The notes under the pieces are model-generated. The model made no database searches. It was not told the origin of the DNA and saw nothing but the letters and a program-made list of their open reading frames with translations. From Comamonadaceae bacterium (GTDB lineage Bacteria; Pseudomonadota; Gammaproteobacteria; Burkholderiales; Burkholderiaceae_C), in NCBI GenBank assembly GCA_027488115.1, contig JAIYCG010000044.1, positions 1 through 64,000 of the forward strand: a DNA stretch of 64,000 nt. The letters run 5' to 3'. A program made the position numbers and the translations under genes. Of this stretch, positions 8,348 to 15,761 are shown piece after piece (positions within the stretch are counted from its first letter, which is position 1; every line of letters begins with the position of its first letter).

Positions 8348-8662
8348 ATGGCCCAATACGACGTCTATGCCAATCCAAGTCAAAGTGCCGCTGACGGTAT
8401 CCCCTATGTAGTGGTCATCCAAAGCAGTCTGCTTGACGCCTTAGCCACAAGGTTAACCATGCCACTTGCTATTTCAGATGCATCGATGAAAACGCCAACT
8501 TCGCTGTGCCCTGTTCTCTTGGTGAATGGTCTTCGTTTACATGCGCTGGCGCATTTCACTGCGCCTTTGCCTGCCAAGTTACTGAGACGACCGGTTGCCA
8601 ATGTTGCTGCGCAAGGGAGTGCCTTGGTATCGGCAATGGATGCGGTGCTGTCGGGCTTTTAG
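8348..8662 (+). CDS. ccdB: CcdB family toxin
   Basis: This protein of 104 residues starts M-A-Q-Y-D-V-Y-A-N, followed by the strand I-P-Y-V-V-V-I-Q-S. Next come a T-R-L-T-M-P-L segment and L-C-P-V-L-L-V-N-G, matching the CcdB beta-sheet order, and the C-terminus G-S-A-L-V-S-A-M-D-A-V-L-S-G-F resembles the CcdB helix. CcdB proteins poison DNA gyrase by trapping GyrA with broken DNA. An alternative ATG six bases upstream (8342) would add two residues. It is cotranscribed with the preceding antitoxin. Conservation of the gyrase-poisoning residues at the extreme C-terminus is good but not proof of the same target. Confidence 0.85.
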   Translation: MAQYDVYANPSQSAADGIPYVVVIQSSLLDALATRLTMPLAISDASMKTPTSLCPVLLVNGLRLHALAHFTAPLPAKLLRRPVANVAAQGSALVSAMDAVLSGF

Positions 8663-8690
8663 TTTTGTGCTGACCTCGCCACTCAATGCC

Positions 8691-9845
8691 CTACCCGGCA
8701 GAAACTACCTTCCACCACTTTGCAAAAGAATCACAGCGCCGATCAACTTGCGGAAATAAACAGGGTGTCACTTCTCCTAACAGGTTTGAAGGCAGGTACC
8801 CAGAAACATGCGCCTCGCAAAGCCCATTCACTTGCCTAGCACTGCTCAACGCAGCAACGATTGAAGAAACAGTTCCATACCATCGCTCCGTTGTTAATTC
8901 AGTCATGCGAGTGTTGACAAAATGCCACCGCCTCTCATTCCAAGCCCAAACGCTGTGAAACTCAGCTAAGTAGATACCAACAACGATGGTATCGGCTGAA
9001 AGATCTTTGGGTAATTCCCCCATACTCCATGGATGAACCAGCCAAACATCGCGACCATTGACTGAAGTAAAGTTGGGTGCACTAAGCTTAAGCGGGCCTG
9101 GAGGCTGTTTGAACAAGAACGGCTCTTCAGTGGCATCACGTTGAGTTTTTATTGCCGTTGAAGGCAAAGCAGTAGCAATCCTGGCAATCTGATCTAACTC
9201 TTCATAAGTGGTGTCAATGACACTGCCAGGACTGTGCCAAGTTGAAGGTGCGAACCGAGCTACATTTTCTGCATTGAACAAATAAGGCTTGTGGCTTCCT
9301 GTGCCTGCCACCCACTGCCAATTTAAGTGATTGCTTGCCAAGTCGCCATCTAGCAGGTGCCCATACATCCAGTCTGCACCCACACGCCAATGCACTTTTC
9401 GCAGATGCACCATGTAACTGGCCAACCACATGCGTGCGTGATTGTGCAAGTAGCCAGTGGCATACAAAGTCTTGACTGACAAGTCAATTGCAGCAACACC
9501 CGTACACGCTTGCAGAATGTCGTCAGGAATTTCAACTGCATAGGCTTCTTCGGGTAGCAAGGCTTCATGAAGCGATTTGAAGATACCGTCACCACGATGT
9601 TGCCAAACATGCCGGTAGTACTCACGCCAACCCAATTCAAAAACAAACTTGTCGTGTGGCTCAACCCGATGGTTTAACCGCACGCCTGCCAACACTTCTG
9701 GCAAGCTTACAAAGCCGTGGGTAATGTAAGGAGAAAGTTGCGTGACTGCGCCATTCAGCGCATTTCTACTGCGTGAATACTCTGTGGGCTGAACAGCGGC
9801 AATGCGCGCCAGTGCTTCTTCACGAGTTGGTGGAAAAAGATTCAT
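8691..9845 (-). CDS. Photolyase/cryptochrome-like FAD-binding protein with rearranged domains
   Basis: This 384-residue protein starts with the FAD-binding half of a DNA photolyase or cryptochrome (residues about 1-240): R-N-x-x-N-G-A-V-T-Q-L-S-P-Y-I, then Y-A-T-G-Y-L-H-N-H-A-R-M-W, then D-G-D-L-A-S-N and W-Q-W-V-A-G-T-G. Ordinary photolyases have an alpha/beta antenna domain before this part; here none precedes it. The last 119 residues (from D-V-W-L-V-H-P-W) instead resemble that alpha/beta domain, suggesting a circular permutation. The ATG at 9845 is preferred over an upstream TTG at 9875 because it leaves one base after the preceding gene instead of an overlap. The gene follows a small exported protein on the same strand. 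Repair activity is untested. Confidence 0.8.
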   Translation of the reverse strand: MNLFPPTREEALARIAAVQPTEYSRSRNALNGAVTQLSPYITHGFVSLPEVLAGVRLNHRVEPHDKFVFELGWREYYRHVWQHRGDGIFKSLHEALLPEEAYAVEIPDDILQACTGVAAIDLSVKTLYATGYLHNHARMWLASYMVHLRKVHWRVGADWMYGHLLDGDLASNHLNWQWVAGTGSHKPYLFNAENVARFAPSTWHSPGSVIDTTYEELDQIARIATALPSTAIKTQRDATEEPFLFKQPPGPLKLSAPNFTSVNGRDVWLVHPWSMGELPKDLSADTIVVGIYLAEFHSVWAWNERRWHFVNTRMTELTTERWYGTVSSIVAALSSARQVNGLCEAHVSGYLPSNLLGEVTPCLFPQVDRRCDSFAKWWKVVSAG

Positions 9846-9846
9846 G

Positions 9847-10362
9847 TCAATTAAACGATTTAGAGCGCGGGACAAAACAATTGAGCAGTGTGCTGGGAAT
9901 TTCAGGAACTTGGTTTGTGAGATAGGTCCGAATCAAGGGTGCCGCCAACCAAGGTTTGGTATGCCCACTCCAAATACCATTTGGCACAATTGCCGGTTCA
10001 TTGTTGTTTGTTTGCAGGGTGACGACTGCCGGTAGCAAGGCCTCAAACTCTACTTCGGCCAGCGTCCAACGGCCTTGTGTCCACATGCTTGCTATTTTTG
10101 CAGATTGAGATTGCGGTGGGCTGTATGCTTGAATGGTGTTTTGAATGGCTAAGAAGTTGGCGCTGCCTTCTGGCAGTTGTGAGACTTCTTTGCAGGTTTG
10201 AGTGTTGATCAGCCATTGGTTTTGCAATTTTCCGAGCACATCAATTTCAATGCCGTCTACGACCATGAGGTAGCTGTGGTCGGCGGGTTTGAAACTGATG
10301 TGTGAGGCGATGACGCCTATAAGGACGATTGCCAAAAGGGGAAGGGCTACTTTCTTTTTCAT
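9847..10362 (-). CDS. Exported protein of unknown function
   Basis: This 171-residue protein opens with K-K-K and a hydrophobic segment (about residues 5-22), which is either a signal peptide or a single membrane anchor. The remainder is a soluble domain with a cysteine pair candidate (T-C-K-E near residue 57 and N-C-F near residue 162) that could form a disulfide in the periplasm. I do not recognise the family. One base separates its stop from the photolyase-like gene, so the two form an operon. It starts just beside hairpin repeat copy 2. Confidence 0.7.
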   Translation of the reverse strand: MKKKVALPLLAIVLIGVIASHISFKPADHSYLMVVDGIEIDVLGKLQNQWLINTQTCKEVSQLPEGSANFLAIQNTIQAYSPPQSQSAKIASMWTQGRWTLAEVEFEALLPAVVTLQTNNNEPAIVPNGIWSGHTKPWLAAPLIRTYLTNQVPEIPSTLLNCFVPRSKSFN

Positions 10363-10409
10363 CTTTGGGTTTTTGGGGGAAGAGTGTTGATGGATTATTG
10401 CTGAGCTCG

Positions 10410-10626
10410 CTGAGCTCGCTGAGCGAGGGTGTGGTGGGTGGGTTCCTCATACTGGAGTACCAGAAATCGTCACCCACCCACCACACCCTCACCCAGCTGC
10501 GAAAAGCAGTGTTGGTACTCGGAATTGTTCCATACGCCAAAAGTTGTGTCGTCAGGCTAAAGGGGGCTGACGATTTCTGGTACGCCAGTATGAGGAAGCC
10601 CCCTTTAGCCTGACGACTCAACGCTT
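10410..10626. repeat. Dispersed bipartite hairpin repeat, copy 2 (full, 217 bp)
   Basis: This copy has the same architecture and length as copy 1. The left hairpin has arms 10419-10443 and 10472-10496 (two mismatches) and loop 10444-10471, identical to the copy 1 loop. The right hairpin has arms 10543-10567 and 10598-10622 (one mismatch) and loop 10569-10596, one base different from copy 1. Several stem positions differ from copy 1 on both arms so that pairing is kept. An extra CTGAGCTCG unit at 10401-10409 makes a 9-base tandem repeat at the left edge. It lies between divergent genes, so it may sit within their promoter region. Confidence 0.9.
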
Positions 10627-10742
10627 CCACGCAGTAAAACACCTATTGCCCTAGCGATCACGACTTGACCCATAATTACCTTAGTCTCCTGAAAGCATCT
10701 AAGTATTCAATTCGCATCTACGGCCTCACCTAGGAAAGTCCC

Positions 10743-11195
10743 ATGAACCTCACCATCAACGGAACCAGCACCACCCTGGACGTAGACCCGCAAATGCCCT
10801 TGCTTTGGGTCCTTCGAGATTCACTTCAGCTGACTGGCACCAAGTTTGGTTGTGGCATCGCAGCTTGTGGTGCCTGTACAGTTCACAAAGACGGTCAAGC
10901 AGTTCGTTCATGCGTCACCCCTGTGGCCAGCGCAGCGGGAGCCAACATCAAAACCATCGAATCTTTGGGCACACCAGAAAAACCGCATCCCTTGCAACTG
11001 GCATGGATCGCAGAGCAAGTGCCACAGTGTGGCTATTGCCAAAGCGGCATGCTCATGGCTGCAGCAGCACTTCTCGAACGAAAACCAAAACCCACCGATG
11101 CCGACATCGACGAGGCCATGACCAACCTTTGCAGGTGTGGCACTTACCAACGTGTGCGTGCAGCCATCCACCGCGCTGCAGGAGCAAAAGCATGA
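10743..11195 (+). CDS. (2Fe-2S) small subunit of a molybdenum hydroxylase (IorA-type)
   Basis: This 150-residue protein has the two [2Fe-2S] clusters of the xanthine dehydrogenase family: a plant-ferredoxin-type motif, [12 protein letters not shown], at about residues 38-49, and the C-terminal cluster motif C-G-Y-C-Q-S-G-M followed by N-L-C-R-C-G-T-Y. It passes electrons from the molybdenum centre of the large subunit to an outside acceptor. The start ATG follows an AGGAAAG ribosome-binding site. The stop codon overlaps the start of the large subunit (ATGA), which implies translational coupling. Length and motifs match the small subunit of isoquinoline 1-oxidoreductase and related aldehyde dehydrogenases. 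Confidence 0.93.
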   Translation: MNLTINGTSTTLDVDPQMPLLWVLRDSLQLTGTKFGCGIAACGACTVHKDGQAVRSCVTPVASAAGANIKTIESLGTPEKPHPLQLAWIAEQVPQCGYCQSGMLMAAAALLERKPKPTDADIDEAMTNLCRCGTYQRVRAAIHRAAGAKA

Positions 11196-13459
11196 AGCGC
11201 CGTAACCTCATTCTCAGTGGGCTTGGCGTCACAGGTGCACTGATTGTTGGCTGGGGCGTGCTGCCTGCACGCTCACGCTTGGGCAATCCAAGCAACATGT
11301 TGCCCATCGAGGGCGAAGTAGCCCTGAACGGCTGGATCAAAATTGCCAAAGAGGGTGGTGTGGTTTTGGCCATGCACCGCAGCGACATGGGGCAAGGCAT
11401 TCACAATGCTTTGTCCATGTTGGTGGCTGAAGAGCTTGACGTCCCTTTGAAGCATATTCGTCTTGAGCAAGCTGGACACGACAGCATCTATGGCAATGTG
11501 GCCATGTTTGTAGGTACCTTGCCTTTTCACCCACTTCAATCTGAGGGTGTGAACAAAGCTTTTGTTGTGCACAGCGGTGAGTGGATTGTTGGGAAAGTCG
11601 CGCGCGAGTTAGGTGTCAATGCCACGGGTGGATCTTCATCTGTGAAAGATGCGTGGGAACATTTGCGCATTGCCGCTGCTACGGCCAAAGCCAGTTTGAT
11701 GCTAAGCGCTGCAGACCAATGGAAAGTGCCCTTGCAAGAACTCAAAGTCAAAGAAGGTGTCATCAGTCACGCCTCAGGCAAGTCGGCTCACTTTGGTGAG
11801 TTTGCAAAAGGCGCTGCGGCTCTAACCCCTCAGAATGTGGCCCTTAAAGATCGCAAAGATTGGACCCTCATTGGCCAAGCCACTGCGCGTGCAGATGTGC
11901 CAGCCAAAACCGATGGTTCAGCTGTCTTTGGCATGGATGTTCGCCTGCCCAACATGGTTTTTGCCAGTGTGGTTCAAGCACCGCAGATGGGTGGCACCTT
12001 AATCAGCTTGGATGTCAAAGAGGCACTTGCTTTGCCGGGTGTTCTCAAGTGCATTCAGCTCAACAGTGCGGCAGGTTCAGCACCTGGTTTTGCAGTTCTA
12101 GCCAAAACGACTTGGCATGCCAAGCAAGCCGCCAATAAAGTCAAAGCGCAATGGGCGCAACGGGCAGAGGGTGCAATTGATACAAAGCGCATTGAGTCAG
12201 AACTCATAGAGAAACTCAAAGCTGAAAAGGGGTTCACCTTTTATGAACATGGCGATGCCAGCAAAGCTGAAAGCAGCGCAGCGCGTTTGATTGAAGCGCA
12301 ATACAAGGCGCCCTATTTGGCACATGCCACCATGGAGCCTATGAACTGCACAGCGCATCTCAAAGGGGGTTCACTCGAAATTTGGGCGCCCACGCAGGTG
12401 CCAGGCTTGGCGCGAGCAACAGCGGCCAAAGTGGCCCATTTATCTGAAGACAAAGTGAAAGTGAATGTCACACTTTTGGGCGGTGGTTTTGGCCGTCGCT
12501 TAGAAACCGATGTGGTTGCGCAAGCCACCCAAATTGCCATGGCCGCTGATGGCCTGCCCGTTCAAATGGTTTGGTCGCGTGAAGAAGACATGACGCACGA
12601 TTTTTACCGTCCTATGCAGGTGGCGCAATTGACGGCGGCCTTGAATGCCAAAGGCGAGTTAGAAAGTTTGCGCATCAAGTCGGCAGGCGATGCTATTTCG
12701 CCGCGTTGGATGTCGCGGGTTTTGCCTGCGTTGTCTGGACCTTTCGATGCCCCAGACAAAACAACGGCAGAAGGTTTGTTTGATTTACCTTACGGTTTTG
12801 CCAATCAGCACATGGCGCATGTGTCAACACGAATGGGTGTGCCTATTGGCTTTTGGCGCTCGGTGGGCCACTCTCACAACGCTTTCTTTTCTGAAAGCTT
12901 CATCGATGAGTTGGCATTTGAAACCAAACAAGATCCCTTAGCCTTTCGCTTGTCTTTGTTAAAGCAGGCGCCGCGTTATGCGGCAGTTTTGAAGTTGGCT
13001 GCAGAGAAAGCCAAATGGGGCGAAGCCTTGCCAGCAGGGCATGCGCACGGCGTGGCATTGCACGAGTCCTTTGGTTCTATCGTGGCGCAAGTGGCTGAGG
13101 TATCTTTGCAAGCGGGTAAGCCGCGCGTTCACCGTGTGGTGTGTGCCATCGATTGCGGCACGGTGGTCAACCCAGCCACAGTAGCCCAGCAAGTAGAAAG
13201 CTCGGTCAATTTTGCGTTGACTGCGGCCTTGTTTGGCAACATTGACATTCAAGAGGGCGAGGTTCAGCAAACCAACTTTAGCAACTACCCCTTGGTGCAA
13301 ATGGCGCAGTCGCCCGTTGTTGAAACTTGGATTGTGCCCAGTACGCAGTCGCCAGAAGGTGTGGGCGAGCCTGCAGTGCCGCCGCTGGCGCCAGCTGTCA
13401 GTAATGCTCTTTTCAAATTAACAGGTAAGAGATGGAGAGCATTGCCGCTGATGGCTTAG
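11192..13459 (+). CDS. Molybdopterin-binding large subunit (IorB/aldehyde dehydrogenase type)
   Basis: This 755-residue protein starts [10 protein letters not shown] followed by a hydrophobic stretch, a Tat-type signal that fits export of a folded molybdenum enzyme to the periplasm. The GGGFGRR segment (about residue 430) and the C-terminal [11 protein letters not shown] motif, with the catalytic glutamate, are the molybdopterin-cytosine-dinucleotide contacts of the family. It oxidises an aldehyde or an N-heterocycle; the substrate is not predictable. The ATG at 11192 overlaps the small-subunit stop. The reading frame stays open upstream to 10805, but that part lies under the small-subunit gene. 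No cytochrome c subunit follows, although many relatives have one, so the electron acceptor is unclear. Confidence 0.9.
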   Translation: MKRRNLILSGLGVTGALIVGWGVLPARSRLGNPSNMLPIEGEVALNGWIKIAKEGGVVLAMHRSDMGQGIHNALSMLVAEELDVPLKHIRLEQAGHDSIYGNVAMFVGTLPFHPLQSEGVNKAFVVHSGEWIVGKVARELGVNATGGSSSVKDAWEHLRIAAATAKASLMLSAADQWKVPLQELKVKEGVISHASGKSAHFGEFAKGAAALTPQNVALKDRKDWTLIGQATARADVPAKTDGSAVFGMDVRLPNMVFASVVQAPQMGGTLISLDVKEALALPGVLKCIQLNSAAGSAPGFAVLAKTTWHAKQAANKVKAQWAQRAEGAIDTKRIESELIEKLKAEKGFTFYEHGDASKAESSAARLIEAQYKAPYLAHATMEPMNCTAHLKGGSLEIWAPTQVPGLARATAAKVAHLSEDKVKVNVTLLGGGFGRRLETDVVAQATQIAMAADGLPVQMVWSREEDMTHDFYRPMQVAQLTAALNAKGELESLRIKSAGDAISPRWMSRVLPALSGPFDAPDKTTAEGLFDLPYGFANQHMAHVSTRMGVPIGFWRSVGHSHNAFFSESFIDELAFETKQDPLAFRLSLLKQAPRYAAVLKLAAEKAKWGEALPAGHAHGVALHESFGSIVAQVAEVSLQAGKPRVHRVVCAIDCGTVVNPATVAQQVESSVNFALTAALFGNIDIQEGEVQQTNFSNYPLVQMAQSPVVETWIVPSTQSPEGVGEPAVPPLAPAVSNALFKLTGKRWRALPLMA

Positions 13460-13462
13460 TTT

Positions 13463-13486
13463 AAAAGACCATGAATTGGTACTTTT
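13463..13486. terminator. Hairpin between convergent genes, probable bidirectional terminator
   Basis: AAAAG-ACCA (13463-13471) pairs with TGGT-CTTTT (13477-13486, one bulged base) around a five-base loop. A and T runs flank the stem on both sides. It lies between the ends of the molybdenum hydroxylase and brnA genes. Confidence 0.4.
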
Positions 13487-13728
13487 CAAGATGAGCGGGA
13501 GCTTGTTGGGTTCGAGGCCAGTCTTTCTGCAAGCCAAACTTTGATGACCGACTGCCGAGTCACTCCCAATTTACTGGCTTCGCGGTCTAAAGATTCGACC
13601 ATCCATACTGGAAAGTCGACATTGACGCGCTTGGGTGATTGTTGATTTCGCTTCCCTTTTTTTAAGTCCAGTTCAGAAGTGATGTCTGCGCCACCATCAA
13701 ATGTTTGATCGAATTGTTTAGCTTTCAT
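13486..13728 (-). CDS. brnA: BrnA-type antitoxin
   Basis: This 80-residue protein has a ribbon-helix-helix region in its second half: K-R-V-N-V-D-F-P-V-W-M-V-E-S-L-D followed by G-V-T-R-Q-S-V-I-K-V-W-L. This matches BrnA and other CopG-like antitoxins, which bind the operator and neutralise the toxin with the rest of the chain. It is the second gene of the brnT-brnA unit and its start overlaps the toxin's end by 11 bases. The toxin-first order is the usual one for this system. Confidence 0.88.
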   Translation of the reverse strand: MKAKQFDQTFDGGADITSELDLKKGKRNQQSPKRVNVDFPVWMVESLDREASKLGVTRQSVIKVWLAERLASNPTSSRSS

Positions 13729-13987
13729 ACAACGCTACTTCCTCTGCACGTGAACGCCTGACAGAAATTAATCGAATATTGAAGCCCCTGTAAGTTACAA
13801 CGGCTGACCAGTGCTGGTGATCGATGATTCCGATGAGTAAATACCTAGGTTCGTCTTCAATTTTTGCTGGAATTTCTAACAGCATGGGATCTTTCCAAAG
13901 AGCCTGTGCTTCTTTAAAATCAATACCGTGTTTGAGACGATTAGACTCACTCTTGTTTGAATTAAACTCAAAGCCAGGTATGTTCAC
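13718..13987 (-). CDS. brnT: BrnT family toxin
   Basis: This 89-residue protein has the BrnT pattern: F-E-F-N...K-S-E-S-N-R-L-K-H-G-I-D-F-K-E-A at residues 6-27, a central R-Y-L-L-I-G strand, and a C-terminal R-L-I-S-V-R-R-S-R-A-E-E segment. BrnT is a RelE-fold ribonuclease that stops growth by cutting RNA. The start codon is GTG at 13987, chosen because it aligns with the family's F-E-W-D-like opening. The usual W is replaced in FEFNSNKSE. The AT-rich segment upstream (13988-14040) probably holds the autoregulated promoter. Confidence 0.9.
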   Translation of the reverse strand: MNIPGFEFNSNKSESNRLKHGIDFKEAQALWKDPMLLEIPAKIEDEPRYLLIGIIDHQHWSAVVTYRGFNIRLISVRRSRAEEVALYES

Positions 13988-14109
13988 AAAATATACCTTA
14001 ATTAGTACTGTATGACCATATCAATGTTGATTTCAATGAAAACAACATTGAATGAGGGACTTGATTCACTCCTTAGAACGCACTTCAACGATCGGTTCAA
14101 AATTAACAA

Positions 14110-14502
14110 ATGCCAAATTACAAACTCCAAGTTGAAGTGATCCCCCAGTATCTGCCTGAGCAGTCAGATCCTGCGAACAATCTGTATACATTCGCCTACA
14201 GCATTACCATTACCAATACAGGTAATGTTGCTGCTCAAGTCATCTCCAGATCTTGGAGTGTGAATGATGCCAATGGCCTGCACGAAAAAATCAAAGGCTT
14301 GGGTGTGGTGGGGTATCAGCCTTTGCTGCAACCTGGTGAGAAATTTCAGTACACCAGTGGTACGCGCTTAAGAACACCCACAGGCACCATGCACGGCAGC
14401 TATTTTTGTGTGGCCGAAGATGGTGAAAAATTTGATGCCGACATTCCCATGTTTGTGTTGGATGCCCTCAGCAACGAATCGGGCAAGCGTCATTTGCATT
14501 GA
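14110..14502 (+). CDS. apaG: ApaG protein
   Basis: This 130-residue protein matches ApaG over its full length: the early Y-T-F-A-Y-S-I-T-I-T-N segment, then R-S-W-S-V-N-D-A-N-G, G-V-V-G-Y-Q-P and a terminal M-H-G-S-Y-F-C-V/D-I-P-M-F-V-L-D-A block. ApaG has a fibronectin III-like fold. It was linked to cobalt and magnesium resistance in Salmonella and to dinucleotide tetraphosphate metabolism through its neighbour apaH elsewhere; apaH is not adjacent here. It ends 22 bases from the oppositely oriented carbamoyltransferase-like gene. Confidence 0.93.
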   Translation: MPNYKLQVEVIPQYLPEQSDPANNLYTFAYSITITNTGNVAAQVISRSWSVNDANGLHEKIKGLGVVGYQPLLQPGEKFQYTSGTRLRTPTGTMHGSYFCVAEDGEKFDADIPMFVLDALSNESGKRHLH

Positions 14503-14524
14503 TGCTGTTTGGGCCGCTTGGTTT

Positions 14525-15319
14525 TTAATTTGCCATCAAATAACTCAAGATGGCTTTCTGCACTGGCAGTAAATCCATCTTTTGTTCATAGCCCATAAAG
14601 CCTTTGTCATGCAAAGGATCCAAGGCAATTTCATGGCCAATGGAAAACGGGGGAGTGGGCAGTAATTTGGGGTGGCCCATCTCTTCTAGGTGTTTGGTAG
14701 TCAGTGACCAAGCTGCGTCGTCAAAACCACTTGGCCATGAATCCGTGATAACCACATCGGCTTGGGTCGGCATACGTTCACTGAAATGAACATGGGGCAT
14801 GGTTTCATGAAAATGGGCATCGCACAGGTGTACCAACTCAAAGCCAATAATGCCGGCCAGTTCATGCCAAGACCTGAACACATTGGTTGTTGGACCCCAC
14901 AGCACGACCTGGGTCTTAGACAAGGGGCCAATTGTTTTTTCAATTGAAAACGCATCGGCCAACACTTCACAGGGATGGCCTAAAGACGACATGGCATTCA
15001 CAACCGGCCTGTGCGATGCGTTTGCGAACTCAGTCAATCGATCGTGATTGGAATCACGGATGACATAGATGTCATAAAAAGGATCGAGGTAGCCTGCCAA
15101 GTCGCATGCTCGTTCATTGGTTTTGAGTAAATTTGGAAGCTCTACAAAACTTAAGTTCAATTCGCGAAATGCTTGAATGAAGGTGGTGCGCGTTCGAATG
15201 CCATTGCCCTCGAACGACCAAGCAACTTTGCCTTTGACGGGGGCAATCGGTTTCGCAGCCAAGTTCCAAATGGATCGGATGTCGTGGGCGCTTAAGTCTT
15301 TGATCCGAATCAATTTCAT
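14525..15319 (-). CDS. Divergent ornithine/aspartate carbamoyltransferase-like protein
   Basis: This 264-residue protein is a shortened member of the carbamoyltransferase family (normal length is about 300-330). The phosphate-binding S-x-R-T-R motif appears as G-I-R-T-R-T-T-F (about residues 40-47). The carbamoyl-phosphate motif H-P-x-Q-x-L-A-D appears as H-P-C-E-V-L-A-D. No H-C-L-P motif typical of ornithine carbamoyltransferase is present; the C-terminal L-P-T-P-P-F-S-I-G-H-E-I aligns better with aspartate carbamoyltransferases. These substitutions argue for a changed substrate or loss of catalysis. It is a stand-alone gene, not next to arginine or pyrimidine genes. Confidence 0.7.
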   Translation of the reverse strand: MKLIRIKDLSAHDIRSIWNLAAKPIAPVKGKVAWSFEGNGIRTRTTFIQAFRELNLSFVELPNLLKTNERACDLAGYLDPFYDIYVIRDSNHDRLTEFANASHRPVVNAMSSLGHPCEVLADAFSIEKTIGPLSKTQVVLWGPTTNVFRSWHELAGIIGFELVHLCDAHFHETMPHVHFSERMPTQADVVITDSWPSGFDDAAWSLTTKHLEEMGHPKLLPTPPFSIGHEIALDPLHDKGFMGYEQKMDLLPVQKAILSYLMAN

Positions 15320-15376
15320 ATGTCATCACAAAAAATCCATATTAAGCCAACTCGCTGCTTTTATGGCGTAGAATCT

Positions 15377-15399
15377 AAATAAGAACAATTCTCATTTGC
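15377..15399 (+). promoter_or_regulatory. Fur box upstream of feoA
   Basis: Read on the minus strand this is GCAAATGAGAATTGTTCTTA, an imperfect inverted repeat of the type Fur binds. It lies about 57 bases before the chosen feoA start, so iron-loaded Fur would block transcription of feoAB. Confidence 0.7.
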
Positions 15400-15455
15400 A
15401 ATGCTTGGCGCTTGGATGTCCATGCGAAATCCAGCCTTTCAAGCTCTCCCTCTCA

Positions 15456-15743
15456 ATGAACGCAAGTTATCAACAACCATCCTTGTCAGGCGGTGTATTC
15501 ACACTGGATCACTTTCTAAGGGGTGAGCATGGCACGATTACCGCCATTGAGACGGACGTCGAGCTTAGGCAGCGTTTGGCGGCCCTTGGCTTGCGAGCAG
15601 GCGCCACTTTTCAAGTCTTGCGGAAAGCCGGCTTGGGCGGCCCCATCCATGTTCGAGTTGGAACCACCGAGGTCATCATGCGGCTCAATGAGGCAAAGCG
15701 CATCAAGGCGGCTTCCTTGTTGAATGACCTTGCTGCCCCATGA
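15456..15743 (+). CDS. feoA: FeoA ferrous iron transport protein
   Basis: This protein of 95 residues has an SH3-like FeoA core: L-R-Q-R-L-A-A-L-G-L-R-A-G, then F-Q-V-L-R-K-A-G-L-G-G-P, then I-M-R-L-N-E-A-K-R-I. FeoA assists FeoB during Fe(II) import. The frame is open upstream to 15396, but that start lies inside the Fur box, so the internal ATG at 15456 is preferred. It is 18 bases upstream of feoB and under the same Fur-type control. Confidence 0.88.
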   Translation: MNASYQQPSLSGGVFTLDHFLRGEHGTITAIETDVELRQRLAALGLRAGATFQVLRKAGLGGPIHVRVGTTEVIMRLNEAKRIKAASLLNDLAAP

Positions 15744-15761
15744 AATGAGACCTCTGTCTTC

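Noticed and set aside
10329..10613. Plus-strand frame of 94 codons across repeat copy 2
   Set aside because: It runs through a strong hairpin and into the neighbouring gene's antisense, with no protein family features.
6802..10626. CRISPR interpretation of the hairpin repeats
   Set aside because: Only dispersed copies exist, with no array of spacers and no cas genes.
10805..11191. N-terminal extension of the molybdenum hydroxylase large subunit
   Set aside because: The frame overlaps the small-subunit gene in another frame. The ATG at 11192 gives a proper Tat-type signal.
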